Source of the DNA: Streptomyces sp. DH12
GTDB taxonomy: Bacteria; Actinomycetota; Actinomycetes; Streptomycetales; Streptomycetaceae
Length of the DNA stretch: 64,000 nt
Direction: 5' to 3'
Assembly: GCF_020873895.1 (NCBI RefSeq)
Contig: NZ_JAHWGT010000033.1
Span: forward strand, 17,595-81,594
The number at the start of each line of letters is the position of its first letter. Within the stretch, counting starts at the first letter, position 1. Shown one piece after another: positions 48,068-57,540 of the stretch. The translations under genes and the position numbers were made by a program. The notes beneath the pieces are model-generated. The model was not told where the DNA came from, did no database searches, and was given only the letters and a program-made list of their open reading frames with translations.

Positions 48068-49051
48068 GTGCGACTGCGCACTCCCCTCGCCCTGCTCGGG
48101 GCGGCGCTGCTGGTGCTCGTGGGGCCGCCGCTGCTCGAACCCGGCAGCGGCCCCGACACCGGCACCCACATCCCCGGCCTGCGCCTCATGGTCCCCAACA
48201 CCCCCGGCGGCGGCTACGACATCACCGCGCGCACCGCGGCCAGGAACGCCGAGGACGCCGGGCTGACCGGTGACGTCGAGGTCTTCAACCTGCCCGGAGC
48301 CGGCGGCACCGTCGGCCTCGCCCACCTCGTCGGCGAACACGGCAACGGCCGGATCGCCATGTCGATGGGGCTGGGCGTGGTCGGGGCCGTCCACACCAAC
48401 AAGGCCCCCAGAGGACTGGCCGACACCACGCCCATCGCCCGGCTCACCGAGGAGCAGGACATCGTCGTGGTGTCCAAGGACTCCCCGTACCGGACGCTCG
48501 GCGACCTCCTGGCCGCCTGGCGGGCGAACCCCGGCAAGCTGCCCGTCGGCGGCGGCTCGTCGCCCGGCGGGCCCGACCACCTCGCGCCGATGCTCATGGC
48601 GCAGGCGGCCGGCATCGCCCCCCGCTCCGTCAACTACGTGCCCTTCGACGGCGGCGGCGAGCTCCTCGCGTCGATCCTCGGCGACAAGGTCGCCTTCGGC
48701 GTCTCCGGCGTCGGCGAGTACCTCGACCAGATCCGGGCGGGCGAGCTGCGCGTCCTCGCCGTCACCGGCGCGAAGCGGGTCCCCGGCCTCGACGCCCCCA
48801 CCCTGCGCGAGTCCGGCCTCGACACCGAGTTCACCAACTGGCGCGGCATCGTCGCGCCGCCCGGACTGACCGACGCCGAACGAGACCGGCTCGTCGCCCT
48901 CGTCACCGCCCTGCACGCCTCGCCCCAGTGGCGCCGGTCGCTGGAGGAGAACGGCTGGACGGACGCGTTCCTCGCCGGGGACGCCTTCGGCACGTTCCTG
49001 GACCGGCAGGACGAGCGCGTCGCCGACGTACTGAAGGAGCTCGGACTGTGA
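48068..49051 (+). CDS. tctC: tripartite tricarboxylate transporter binding protein
   Basis: TctC-type solute receptor, 327 residues. Short hydrophobic N-terminus ([17 protein letters not shown]), then [39 protein letters not shown] and the family's GSSPGGPDH. Binds citrate-like acids outside the membrane. GTG 48068 has GAAAGG 8 nt upstream; ATGs at 48017 and 48026 lie in the divergent promoter. GTGA overlap with tctB. Confidence 0.9.
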   Translation: MRLRTPLALLGAALLVLVGPPLLEPGSGPDTGTHIPGLRLMVPNTPGGGYDITARTAARNAEDAGLTGDVEVFNLPGAGGTVGLAHLVGEHGNGRIAMSMGLGVVGAVHTNKAPRGLADTTPIARLTEEQDIVVVSKDSPYRTLGDLLAAWRANPGKLPVGGGSSPGGPDHLAPMLMAQAAGIAPRSVNYVPFDGGGELLASILGDKVAFGVSGVGEYLDQIRAGELRVLAVTGAKRVPGLDAPTLRESGLDTEFTNWRGIVAPPGLTDAERDRLVALVTALHASPQWRRSLEENGWTDAFLAGDAFGTFLDRQDERVADVLKELGL

Positions 49052-49650
49052 GCACCCCCTCCCCGCAGGACCCCTCCAACGCGCAGGGCCCTTCCACCTC
49101 TTCCGCCCCACAGGGAGCCCCCGTCCCGGCGCCGGGCGCCCCCGCCGCGCGGAGCCGCCGCGCCTGGCTGCGCGACCACTCCGAGCTGGGCGTCGGCGTC
49201 CTGCTGCTCCTCCTCGGCGTCCTCGTCCTCACCGACGCCCTCACCATGAGCGTCGACCTCGCCCAGCGCGGCCCCGTCGGCCCCCGCACCGTGCCCCTCG
49301 TCGTGGGGACCGGGCTGGTGCTGGTGGCCGTCCTCCTCACCGTCGACGTGCTGCGCGGCGGGCGCGGCGAGGCCGAGGGCGGCGAGGACGTCGACCTGTC
49401 CGAACCCGGCGACGCGCGCACGGTGCTGCTGCTCGTCGGCGTGTTCCTCGGCAACGCCGTCCTCATCGAGCCGCTCGGCTTCCCGATCTCCGGCGCGCTC
49501 CTCTTCTGGGGCTCCGCGTACGCCCTCGGCAGCCGCCGCACCGACCGCGACCCGCTCGTCGCGGCCGTGCTCTCCCTCGTCACCTACGTCGTCTTCGACC
49601 ACCTGCTCGGCGTCCCGCTCCCCGGCGGCCCCCTCATGGGAGTGATCTGA
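49048..49650 (+). CDS. tctB: tripartite tricarboxylate transporter small membrane subunit
   Basis: 200 residues, four membrane helices after a ~45-residue Pro-rich cytosolic extension. [10 protein letters not shown], the [13 protein letters not shown] segment and [13 protein letters not shown] are TctB features. AAGGAG lies 8 nt before the GTG, inside tctC. The stop overlaps the tctA ATG (TGATG). Confidence 0.9.
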   Translation: MSTPSPQDPSNAQGPSTSSAPQGAPVPAPGAPAARSRRAWLRDHSELGVGVLLLLLGVLVLTDALTMSVDLAQRGPVGPRTVPLVVGTGLVLVAVLLTVDVLRGGRGEAEGGEDVDLSEPGDARTVLLLVGVFLGNAVLIEPLGFPISGALLFWGSAYALGSRRTDRDPLVAAVLSLVTYVVFDHLLGVPLPGGPLMGVI

Positions 49651-51146
49651 TGGATTCCCTGAACTCCCTCGTCGACGGCTTCGGCACCGCCCTCACCCCC
49701 CTCAACCTGCTGTGGGCGGCGGTCGGGGTCCTCCTCGGCACCGCCATCGGCGTCCTGCCCGGCATCGGCCCCGCCATGGCCGTCGCCCTGCTCCTGCCCG
49801 TCACCTACGGCCTGGAGCCGACCGGCGCGTTCATCATGTTCGCCGGCATCTACTACGGCGCCATGTTCGGCGGCTCCACCACGTCGATCCTGCTGAACAC
49901 CCCCGGCGAGAGCGCCGCCGTGGTCGCCGCCATCGAGGGCAACCCCATGGCGAAGTCCGGCCGCGGCGCCCAGGCCCTCGCCGCCGCGGCCGGCGGCCAC
50001 TTCGCCGGCGGCATGATCGGCACGATCCTGCTGGTCGCCCTCGCCCCGGTCGTCGCCGCGCTCGCCGTCGACATCGGCGCACCCGACTACTTCGCGATCA
50101 TGGTGCTGGCCTTCATCGCCGTCACCTCCGTCCTCGGCTCCTCCCGCGTCCGCGGCCTGGCCTCGCTCCTGGTCGGCCTCAGCATCGGCCTCGTCGGCCT
50201 GGACCGGATGACCGGCCGGCCCCGGCTCACCTTCGGCTCCCTCCAACTCGCCGACGGCATCGACGTCGTCATCGTGGCGGTCGGCCTCTTCGCCATCGGC
50301 GAGGCCCTCTGGGTCGCCGCCCACCTGCGCCGCGGCACCACCGAGGCCCTCCCCGTCGGCCGGCCCTGGCTCGCCCGCTCCGACCTGCGCCGCACCTGGA
50401 AGCCGTGGCTGCGCGGGCCCCTCATCGGCTTCCCGTTCGGCGCCATACCCGCCGGCGGCGCCGAGATCCCCACCTTCCTGTCGTACGTCACCGAGAAGCG
50501 GCTCTCCCGCCACCGCGACGAGTTCGGCCGCGGCGCCATCGAGGGCGTCGCCGGACCGGAGTCCGCCGCCTCCGCGTCGGCCGCCGGCACCCTGGTCTCG
50601 ATGCTGACGCTCGGCCTGCCCACCACCGCCGTCGCCGCCGTCATGCTCGCGGCGTTCCAGCAGTACGGCATCCAGCCCGGCCCGCTGCTCTTCGAGCGCG
50701 AACCGCAGCTGGTGTGGGGGCTGATCGCCTCCCTCTTCGTCGGCATGGTGCTGCTGCTGGCGCTCAACCTGCCGCTGGCCCCGCTGTGGGCGAGGCTCCT
50801 GCGCATCCCCCGCCCTTACCTGTACGCGGGCATCCTCTTCTTCGCCTCCGTCGGCGCGTACGCGGTCGGCGGGGAGGCCCTCGACCTGGTGGTGCTCCTC
50901 GTCATCGGCCTCATCGGCTTCGGCATGCGGCGCTACGGCCTGCCGGTGCTGCCCGCCGTCATCGGCGTCATCCTCGGCCCGGCCGCCGAACAGCAGCTGC
51001 GCCGCGCGCTCCAGATCAGCGACGGCAGTCTCATGGGCCTCGTCGACACGCCGTTCTCCGTCACCGTCTACTGCGTCGTCGCGCTGCTGCTGACCTGGCC
51101 CCTGATCGGCAGGGCGCTCGCCCGGCGCCGTAACCTGACGCCGTGA
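49650..51146 (+). CDS. tctA: tripartite tricarboxylate transporter large membrane subunit
   Basis: 498 residues, about 11-12 membrane helices. The family signature is intact: [60 protein letters not shown] and the second half's [15 protein letters not shown]. Sodium- or proton-coupled uptake through the membrane using TctC. GTGA overlap with the following acetyltransferase. Confidence 0.95.
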   Translation: MDSLNSLVDGFGTALTPLNLLWAAVGVLLGTAIGVLPGIGPAMAVALLLPVTYGLEPTGAFIMFAGIYYGAMFGGSTTSILLNTPGESAAVVAAIEGNPMAKSGRGAQALAAAAGGHFAGGMIGTILLVALAPVVAALAVDIGAPDYFAIMVLAFIAVTSVLGSSRVRGLASLLVGLSIGLVGLDRMTGRPRLTFGSLQLADGIDVVIVAVGLFAIGEALWVAAHLRRGTTEALPVGRPWLARSDLRRTWKPWLRGPLIGFPFGAIPAGGAEIPTFLSYVTEKRLSRHRDEFGRGAIEGVAGPESAASASAAGTLVSMLTLGLPTTAVAAVMLAAFQQYGIQPGPLLFEREPQLVWGLIASLFVGMVLLLALNLPLAPLWARLLRIPRPYLYAGILFFASVGAYAVGGEALDLVVLLVIGLIGFGMRRYGLPVLPAVIGVILGPAAEQQLRRALQISDGSLMGLVDTPFSVTVYCVVALLLTWPLIGRALARRRNLTP

Positions 51147-51589
51147 CCGACGCCGTTCGCCCCGCCGACCCCACCGACGTCCCCGCCGTACGGGACGTCA
51201 CCGATGCCGCCTACCGCCACTACATCGCCCGGATCGGTGTCGTCCCGGCGCCGATGGAGGCGGACCACGCGGCGGACGTGGCGGCGGGGCGGGTGTTCGT
51301 CACCGGCGCACCGGTGCGGGGGCTGGTCGTCGTGCGGACCGAACCCGACCACCTGTACCTCGACAGCGTCGCCGTCCACCCCGACGCCCGGGGCACGGGC
51401 CTCGGCCGCCGCCTCCTCGCCTTCGTGGAGGACCGTGCCCGCGCCCTGGGCCGCCCCGAGGTGCGGCTGCTGACGAACGCCATGATGTGGGAGAACCAGG
51501 CGATGTACGAGCGGTACGGCTACGAGGTCGTGGAGCGCCGTGTCGACGGCCCCTACGACCGCGTCCACTACCGCAAGGCGCTGCCCTGA
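51143..51589 (+). CDS. GNAT-family N-acetyltransferase
   Basis: 148 residues, single GNAT fold. The acetyl-CoA loop is [17 protein letters not shown], and [16 protein letters not shown] is the C-terminal motif. Cotranslated with tctA by a 4-nt overlap, but its substrate is unknown and the link may be incidental. The 3' end overlaps the convergent DUF402 gene by 22 bp. Confidence 0.88.
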   Translation: MTDAVRPADPTDVPAVRDVTDAAYRHYIARIGVVPAPMEADHAADVAAGRVFVTGAPVRGLVVVRTEPDHLYLDSVAVHPDARGTGLGRRLLAFVEDRARALGRPEVRLLTNAMMWENQAMYERYGYEVVERRVDGPYDRVHYRKALP

Positions 51590-52041
51590 CGGGCCAGGGC
51601 CTCCAGGGCGTCCAGGGCCTGCACCGCGCGGGCCGCGGCGGCGGGGTCGCGGTCGGCGAGGCCGCTCGCGGCGAACTCGTCCTCGTCCAGCCGCAGCACC
51701 CGCGTCCGGTCCGCCGACACCCACAGGTCCAGGTCCAGGTCCTCGACGACCACCTCGGCGGCGCCCACCACGGCGGGCCGGGTGATGTCGCAGTACCAGC
51801 CCTTCAGGGTGCCGTCGGCGGCGCGGACCTCCTTGACGGAGTACCACCGGTCCCGACCGTAGTGCTCCGTGAAGACGTCGCCCGGCTCGAACCGCACGAA
51901 CCCGAAGTCCCGCACGGCCCCGCCCGCCCACGCGGCCCGCACCGTCAGCAGCGTGCCGTCGTCGGAGACGACCTCGGCCGGGTAGCGGATCTTCGTGCGG
52001 CCCGCCTTGACGAGCACGACGTCAACCCAGCGTGCGGACAT
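51568..52041 (-). CDS. DUF402 (FomD-like) protein
   Basis: 157 residues. The DUF402 barrel is seen in FRFEPGDVF-like FVRFEPGDVFTEHY, WYSVKEVRAADGTLKGWYCD and LDLDLWVSADRTRVLRLDEDEF with the acidic metal-binding cluster. Family members include nucleoside di/triphosphate phosphatases and FomD. Overlaps the upstream tandem GNAT gene by 20 bp. Confidence 0.85.
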   Translation of the reverse strand: MSARWVDVVLVKAGRTKIRYPAEVVSDDGTLLTVRAAWAGGAVRDFGFVRFEPGDVFTEHYGRDRWYSVKEVRAADGTLKGWYCDITRPAVVGAAEVVVEDLDLDLWVSADRTRVLRLDEDEFAASGLADRDPAAAARAVQALDALEALARQGSALR

Positions 52042-52945
52042 GTCCGACCTCCGTGGCGCAGACGCGGTAGCCGAGCCGCCGGTTGACGGCGAGCATCGGG
52101 GCGTTGGTGGAATCGTTGCTGGTGTACGCCGACCGGAAGCCGGCGGCGCGCGCCCGGCGCAGCGAGTCGGCCTTGGCGAGCGTGGCGAGGCCGCGGCCCC
52201 GGTGGGCGCGGCGCGTACCGGTCATCCCGGAGGCGTAGCGGGTGGCGCCGTCGGTGTGGGCGGCGGTGAACGCCGCGACCTCCCCGTCCACGAGCACCAC
52301 CGTGCTGAGCCGCTGGTCGAGCAGCGGGTCCCCCCAGGTGTCGCGGAGCCAGTCGGCGTAGTCGTCCCACTCCACCGGTACATCCGTCGGTTCGTCCGCC
52401 ACCACCTCGGCGTCCGCCTCGAACAGCGGGCGCGGATCGGCCGCGAGGTCCGCCGCCGTCCGCAGCTCGACCCCCGGCGGGAGGGCGGCGACCGGGTCCG
52501 GCAGGGCGGCCGCGGCCAGGTCCAGCCGCTGGTGGCGCATGGTGCGGGCGGGCCGGTAGCCCCGCCTCTCCGCGAACGCCCGGCACGCCGGGCGGTCCGC
52601 CACCCACCCGTGCACGGCCCTCGCCCCGACGGCGGCCAGGTGCTTCTCGACGGCCCGCAGCAGCAGTCCCCCCACCCCGCGTCCGCGGTGGTACGGGTGG
52701 ACCGCCGCGGACGCGTGCCCCTGTCCGGGCACCGGGCTCCCGTAGGTGATGCCGGCGGCCGCCCAGCCCACGGCCTCGCCGTCCCGCTCGGCCACCAGGA
52801 GGCGGTGGCGGCGGGCGGGCGGCGACGCCGCCACGTCGAACAGCACCGAGGCGGGGGTCACCACCACGTACGGCGCGCACGACCGGCGCACCCGCGTGAC
52901 CCCGGGCGCGTCCTCGGGACGGAACTCACGCACGATCACGTTCAT
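52022..52945 (-). CDS. tandem GNAT acetyltransferase
   Basis: 307 residues with two GNAT folds. The first (about 1-150) has AAVHPYHRGRGVGGLLLRAVE, intact for acetyl-CoA. The second has GMTGTRRAHRGRGLATLAKA and NAPMLAVNRRLGYR. ATG 52945. Tandem GNATs of this kind include mycothiol synthase-like enzymes, but no specific match is claimed. Confidence 0.87.
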   Translation of the reverse strand: MNVIVREFRPEDAPGVTRVRRSCAPYVVVTPASVLFDVAASPPARRHRLLVAERDGEAVGWAAAGITYGSPVPGQGHASAAVHPYHRGRGVGGLLLRAVEKHLAAVGARAVHGWVADRPACRAFAERRGYRPARTMRHQRLDLAAAALPDPVAALPPGVELRTAADLAADPRPLFEADAEVVADEPTDVPVEWDDYADWLRDTWGDPLLDQRLSTVVLVDGEVAAFTAAHTDGATRYASGMTGTRRAHRGRGLATLAKADSLRRARAAGFRSAYTSNDSTNAPMLAVNRRLGYRVCATEVGHVRTLG

Positions 52946-53075
52946 GCACGGGACGCTACGCGCGCCCCCGCCCGCGCCGCCTCCCCATTTCCCGCGTGTG
53001 GGGGAGGGGGCCGGGCGCGCGGGCAGGGGCCGGCCATGTGGGGAGGGGGCCGCCGCGTGGGGGAGAATCAGACCC

Positions 53076-53450
53076 GTGACGCTGAAGCTCGTCCTCGACC
53101 AGGACACGGCCACCCCGCCGTACGAACAACTCCGCGCCCAGATCGCCGAGCAGGCCAGGACCGGCCGGCTCGCGGTCGGCTCGAAGCTGCCGACCGTGCG
53201 CGGCCTCGCCCAGGAGCTGGGCCTGGCGGCGAACACCGTCGCCAAGGCGTACCGCGTGCTGGAGGCCGACGGGGTGATCGAGACCCGGGGCCGCGCCGGC
53301 ACGTTCGTCGCCGCCGCGGGCGACGCGGCCGAGCGCCACGCCGCGACGGCGGCCGCCGCCTACGTCCGGGAGGCCCGGCGGCTGGGGCTGTCGCGCGCCG
53401 AGGCGCAGGCGGCGGTGGCGCAGGCCCTGCGCGCCGGCTACGGCGCCTGA
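53076..53450 (+). CDS. GntR-family regulator, YtrA subfamily
   Basis: 124 residues: a winged helix (PPYEQLRAQIAEQARTGRL, LPTVRGLAQELGLAANTVAK, AYRVLEADGVIETRGRAGTF) plus a short helical tail, the YtrA arrangement with no effector domain. GTG 53076 has GGGGAG 10 nt upstream. YtrA regulators often control adjacent ABC transporters; none is adjacent here. Confidence 0.9.
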   Translation: MTLKLVLDQDTATPPYEQLRAQIAEQARTGRLAVGSKLPTVRGLAQELGLAANTVAKAYRVLEADGVIETRGRAGTFVAAAGDAAERHAATAAAAYVREARRLGLSRAEAQAAVAQALRAGYGA

Positions 53451-53486
53451 CCCCCCGGCCCGCCGCCCCGGCGCGGGCCCGCGCCG

Positions 53487-54578
53487 CTACAGGTACAACC
53501 CCGCCTCGCGGGAGCGCGGTTCCGGCAGGGCCGTGGGGGAGGTGCCGCGGCGCAGGGCGTACAGCTCCGCGAGGGTCGCGCCCTCCCGGCCGACGCCCTC
53601 CTCGGTTCCCAGCCACCCCACGGCCTCGGCCCGGGTCAGCGGTCCGACCTCGATCCGGGCCAGGCACCGCCCGGGCCGGACCACGGCGGGGTGCAGCCGC
53701 TCCAGGTCCTCGTTGGTGGTGACGCCGACCAGGACGTTGCGCCCCTGCCCCAGCAGCCCGTCCGTGAGGTTCAGCAGCCGCGACAGGGCCTGGCCCGCGG
53801 TGTGCTTGGCCTCGCCGCGGATCAACTCGTCGCAGTCCTCCAGCAGCAGCAGCCGCCAGCGGCCCCGGCCCGTGCCGTCGTCCTCGCCGATCGCGATGTC
53901 CATGAGGTAGCCGGTGTCGCCGAAGAGCCGCTCCGGGTCGAGGACGCAGTCCACCTGGCACCAGTCCTGCCAGGACCGGGCGAGCGTGCGCAGGGCGGAG
54001 GTCTTGCCCGTGCCCGGCGGGCCGTGCAGGAGCAGCAGCCGCCCGCTGACGTCGTCGGGCGTGACCTTCATCAGCCGGTCCAGCGCGTCCGCCACCGGGG
54101 CGGTGTAGTTGGGCCGCACCTCGTCCCAGGCGCCCGCGGCGATCTGCCGCGTCGTGCGGTGCGGGCCGCGCCGGGGCGACAGGTACCAGAAGCCCATGGT
54201 GACGTCGTCCGGGCGCGGTTCGGGCTCGTCCTGGGCGTCGCGCGTGGCGTCCGCGAGGACCCGCTCGGCGAGCGCGTCGTCGACCGCGGTGACCGTCACG
54301 TCGGCGCCGCGGCTCCAACGCGAGACCAGCAGCGTCCACCCCTCGCCCTCGGCGAGGACGGCGCTGCGGTCGTCGGCGCGGGCCGAGCGCAGCACCGTGG
54401 CGCCCGAAGGCAGCAGCGAGGCCCCGGACCTGACGCGGTCGAGGCTGCGGCTGCGCGAGTGCGGCTGCTCTCCCGTCGCGAACCGGCCGAGGAACAGGGC
54501 GTCCACGACGTCGGACGGGGAGTCGCTGTCGTCGACGGTGAGCCGGATCGGCAGGGCGTCCTGAGGGTTGGCTGACAT
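53487..54578 (-). CDS. AAA ATPase with DUF5925-like N-terminal domain
   Basis: 363 residues. The N-terminal ~150 residues (PIRLTVDDSDSPSDVVDALF) form the DUF5925-like region. The AAA core has Walker A LLLHGPPGTGKTSALR, Walker B LLLLEDCDELI, sensor GVTTNEDL and the arginine-finger segment HPAVVRPGRCLARIEVGPL. Similar in order to BCS1/CbxX-type AAA proteins. ATG 54578 or 54587. Function unknown. Confidence 0.85.
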   Translation of the reverse strand: MSANPQDALPIRLTVDDSDSPSDVVDALFLGRFATGEQPHSRSRSLDRVRSGASLLPSGATVLRSARADDRSAVLAEGEGWTLLVSRWSRGADVTVTAVDDALAERVLADATRDAQDEPEPRPDDVTMGFWYLSPRRGPHRTTRQIAAGAWDEVRPNYTAPVADALDRLMKVTPDDVSGRLLLLHGPPGTGKTSALRTLARSWQDWCQVDCVLDPERLFGDTGYLMDIAIGEDDGTGRGRWRLLLLEDCDELIRGEAKHTAGQALSRLLNLTDGLLGQGRNVLVGVTTNEDLERLHPAVVRPGRCLARIEVGPLTRAEAVGWLGTEEGVGREGATLAELYALRRGTSPTALPEPRSREAGLYL

Positions 54579-54859
54579 GCCGCCCATGATCCGACACCGC
54601 CGCGCCCGCCGCACCGCCTTTCCGGCCCGCCGCCCGCCGCACCGCCCCCGCACCGCCCGCCCCGCCGCCCGCCCCACCGCTCCCGGCCCGCCGCCCCTCC
54701 GGCGCGTGGTGCGCCGCGAGGGTGTACGGCGCCCGCCCGCGCGGTGACGCGCGCCTCCCCGCACGGGTGAACTCCCCGGCGATTCCCGCACTTTGTATTG
54801 GCATGTACGCGGCATGCTGCTACCAAAGTCGAGGCAGAGATGCTGCTAAAGGGGGTTGC

Positions 54860-55669
54860 ATGAAAACGTCCCGCTCCGCCGCCCTGGCGTCCTCACTCAT
54901 CCTCGGCGCGGCCCTGACCCTCGCGGGGGCGGGGACCGCGCAGGCCGACTCCTCGGCCGCCGCCGTGGACTACGTTGCCCTCGGCGACTCCTACTCCTCC
55001 GGTGTCGGGGCCGGCGCGTACGACGCCGCCAGCGGCTCCTGCAAGCGCACCCCGCGGGCCTACCCCGCCCTCTGGGCGGCCGCGAATTCACCCTCGTCGT
55101 TCGCCTTCACCGCTTGCTCGGGCGCTCGTACGGGTGATGTGACGGCCGGTCAGCTCGGGCCGCTCAACGGCGGGACGGACCTCGTCTCCCTCACGGTGGG
55201 CGGCAACGACGCCGGCTTCGCCGACGTGATGACCACCTGCGTGCTGCAGTCCGAGGCCAACTGCCTCGCCCGCGTCAACGAGGCGAAGCGCTTCGTCGAC
55301 ACCACCCTGCCCGGCCGCCTCGACTCCGTGTACTCCGCCATCCGGAGCAAGGCGCCCTCGGCCCGCGTCGTCGTCCTCGGCTACCCCCGCTTCTACAAGC
55401 TCGGCGGGTCCTGCGTGGCCGGGCTCACCGAGAACGAGCGCCGTGCCATCAACGGCGCCGCCGACCACCTCAACACGGCCACCGCGAAACGCGCGGCCGA
55501 CCACGGCTTCGCCTTCGGCGACGTCGTGCCGAACTTCACCGGCCACGAGATCTGCTCCGGCGCCCCGTGGCTGCACAGCGTCAACTGGGTGAACGTCGGC
55601 GAGTCGTACCACCCGACGGCGGGCGGCCAGTCGGGTGGCTACCTGCCCGCCTTCCGCAACGTCGCCTGA
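54860..55669 (+). CDS. secreted SGNH-hydrolase lipase/esterase
   Basis: 269 residues. Signal peptide to about residue 30 (cleaved near AQA). SGNH blocks: YVALGDSYSSGVGAG (Ser), GARTGDVTAGQL, LVSLTVGGNDAGF (Asn), and the His in SYHPTAGGQSGGY. Six Cys suggest three disulfides as in streptomycete GDSL lipases. ATG with AAAGGGGG 4-5 nt upstream. From memory, similar to the lipase at SCO1725. Confidence 0.92.
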   Translation: MKTSRSAALASSLILGAALTLAGAGTAQADSSAAAVDYVALGDSYSSGVGAGAYDAASGSCKRTPRAYPALWAAANSPSSFAFTACSGARTGDVTAGQLGPLNGGTDLVSLTVGGNDAGFADVMTTCVLQSEANCLARVNEAKRFVDTTLPGRLDSVYSAIRSKAPSARVVVLGYPRFYKLGGSCVAGLTENERRAINGAADHLNTATAKRAADHGFAFGDVVPNFTGHEICSGAPWLHSVNWVNVGESYHPTAGGQSGGYLPAFRNVA

Positions 55670-55803
55670 CCGACCACGCGCGCGGGCCGGGCCCGGACCA
55701 CCGCGTCCGGACCCGGTCCGCGCGCCCGACCGCGCCGCCCGCCCGACCGGCGCCCCTCCGCGCGGCCGGCCGGACGGGTCGTGATCCGCCCGAGCCGCCG
55801 CGC

Positions 55804-56952
55804 CTACCGCAGGGCGGCGTACACCAGCCCGGCCACGACCAGGCCGACCACGGCCGCCACCAGCCCCACCGCGCCCGCGACCGCCGCGGCCCGCCGCCCC
55901 GACGCCGCCGCGCCGCCACCGGCCGGCCCGTCCGCAACCCCGCCCGCCGCCGTCCCGACCGCGCCCCCGCCGTCCTCCGCGCCGTCCCCGTCGGGCCGCC
56001 GTACACCCCCGGCCCCCGCCGCCCCGTGCCGCCCGGCCGGGTCCCCCGGCGCCGGTACGGTACGGGCTTCGCCGCCCGCCTCCACCGCGGACAGGAGCCT
56101 CGCGGCCTCCTCGGCCGAGGGGCGCGCCTCCGGGTCCGGGCGCAGCAGCGCCCCGAGCACCGGGGCGAGAGCGCCCGCCCCGCGCGGCAGCGGCGGCCCG
56201 CCCCCCGCGTCCAGCGCGCCCCCCGCGCCCCGCCCCCCCCCCGCGTCCAGCGCGCCCTCCGCGCCCCCCGCGGCCTCCTCGCCGGCGCCGGGGGCGGGCC
56301 CACCGGCGACCGCCGGCGGACGCCCCGCCACCGCCGCGTACAGCAGCGCCCCGAGCGACCACAGGTCACCCGCGGGCGTGGCGGGTCGCCCCGGCCCGCA
56401 CTCGGGCGCCCGGTACCCCTCCTCGCCCGCCGGACCGGCCGCGGCCGTCCCGAAGTCCGTCAGGGCCACCCGGCCGTCGTTGCCGAGCAGCACCGCCCCC
56501 GGGGCCACCGCGCCGTGCGGCACGCCCGCCGCGTGCGCCGCGCGCAGCGCCCCGAGCACCCGCGCGCCGACGAGCGCCGCCCGCCGCGGCGGCAGCGGCC
56601 CCTCGGCCTCCAGCGTCTCGGCCAGCGTCAGCCCCCGCACCAGCTCCGTCACGATCCAGGGCCGGCCGTCCCACACCACCACGTCCAGCACGGCGACCAC
56701 GCACGGGTGCGCGACCCGGGCCGCCTGCCGCGCCTGCCGCTCCACGCGCTCCGACAGCCGCCGCCCGTCCGCACCTTGCCGCCCGTCCGCGCCGCCGCCC
56801 CCGAGCGGCAGGCGCACCTCGCGCACGGCGACATCGCGGCCCCGCGCCTCGTCACGGGCCCGCCACACCGTGCCGGCGCCGTCCTCGCGCAGCGCGTCGG
56901 TCACCCGGAACCGCCCGGCCACCAGCCTTGCCCCGTAGGCTTCTTGACTCAC
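55804..56952 (-). CDS. membrane-anchored Ser/Thr pseudokinase
   Basis: 382 residues. Kinase-like domain to about 290 with FRVTDALREDGAGTVWRARD. VAVREV has Arg where VAIK has Lys. The catalytic loop HRDxKPxN reads HGAVAPGAV (no Asp, Lys or Asn), while LTDFGTA and the APE-like YRAPECG remain. A Pro/Gly linker precedes one transmembrane helix at the C-terminus. The missing catalytic Asp implies it cannot phosphorylate by the usual route; it may bind ligand or scaffold. ATG; divergent from the 87-residue gene. Confidence 0.87.
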   Translation of the reverse strand: MSQEAYGARLVAGRFRVTDALREDGAGTVWRARDEARGRDVAVREVRLPLGGGGADGRQGADGRRLSERVERQARQAARVAHPCVVAVLDVVVWDGRPWIVTELVRGLTLAETLEAEGPLPPRRAALVGARVLGALRAAHAAGVPHGAVAPGAVLLGNDGRVALTDFGTAAAGPAGEEGYRAPECGPGRPATPAGDLWSLGALLYAAVAGRPPAVAGGPAPGAGEEAAGGAEGALDAGGGRGAGGALDAGGGPPLPRGAGALAPVLGALLRPDPEARPSAEEAARLLSAVEAGGEARTVPAPGDPAGRHGAAGAGGVRRPDGDGAEDGGGAVGTAAGGVADGPAGGGAAASGRRAAAVAGAVGLVAAVVGLVVAGLVYAALR

Positions 56953-57149
56953 GGCGGGCCTCCTCGCACCTCGTCGTCGGACACCAGGAGGCTGTCCAAC
57001 TCACCGTGGAACCAGACATATTCGGAGAGTAACTGTCAACCCCCGTATCGGAGCGGCGAATCCCCGTACCGGGATACACGACTGCGAGGTGGGGACGATA
57101 GGGTTAACGTTGGCCCGGGCCGGGTGCCCTTGTACGGGTGGGGAGTGTC

Positions 57150-57413
57150 ATGAATCAGATAACAGTGCGCAGCAGGCCACGCGTGCCTGCCATCACCTGC
57201 GGGAGCAGCGCGACGAGTTCGCGCCTCGACCGCCACCTCGCGGTTCTGGGGGGCCCGGCCATCCCGCAGCGCGAGGCCGCCGAGGCCACGTCGCTCATGC
57301 GCGAGCTGACGACGCGTGATGTCGCCCACAGTAACCGCAGCCGGAGCGCCCGCGTGTCGCTCTTCGCGCCGCTGCGCCGCCTGCGCCGCTCCCTCTTCGG
57401 CAACCACGGCTGA
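57150..57413 (+). CDS. small basic conserved protein (87 aa)
   Basis: 87 residues, Ser/Arg-rich, ending RRLRRSLFGNHG. ATG 57150 has GGGGAG (57139-57144) 5 nt upstream. A longer GTG start at 57138 would remove that site. No family recognised and no signal peptide. It stands alone between the divergent pseudokinase and a convergent CoA-transferase. Confidence 0.55.
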   Translation: MNQITVRSRPRVPAITCGSSATSSRLDRHLAVLGGPAIPQREAAEATSLMRELTTRDVAHSNRSRSARVSLFAPLRRLRRSLFGNHG

Positions 57414-57540
57414 GACGGGCGGGGGACGGGCGCCGGCCTCCGCCCGTCGGGCACCGCGGCGGGAGGCCCCGACCCGGCAGCTCCACCCCGGGGCCGCCCC
57501 CGCCCGCCCGGCCCGACCCCGGCCCGTGTTCACCGCGGCG

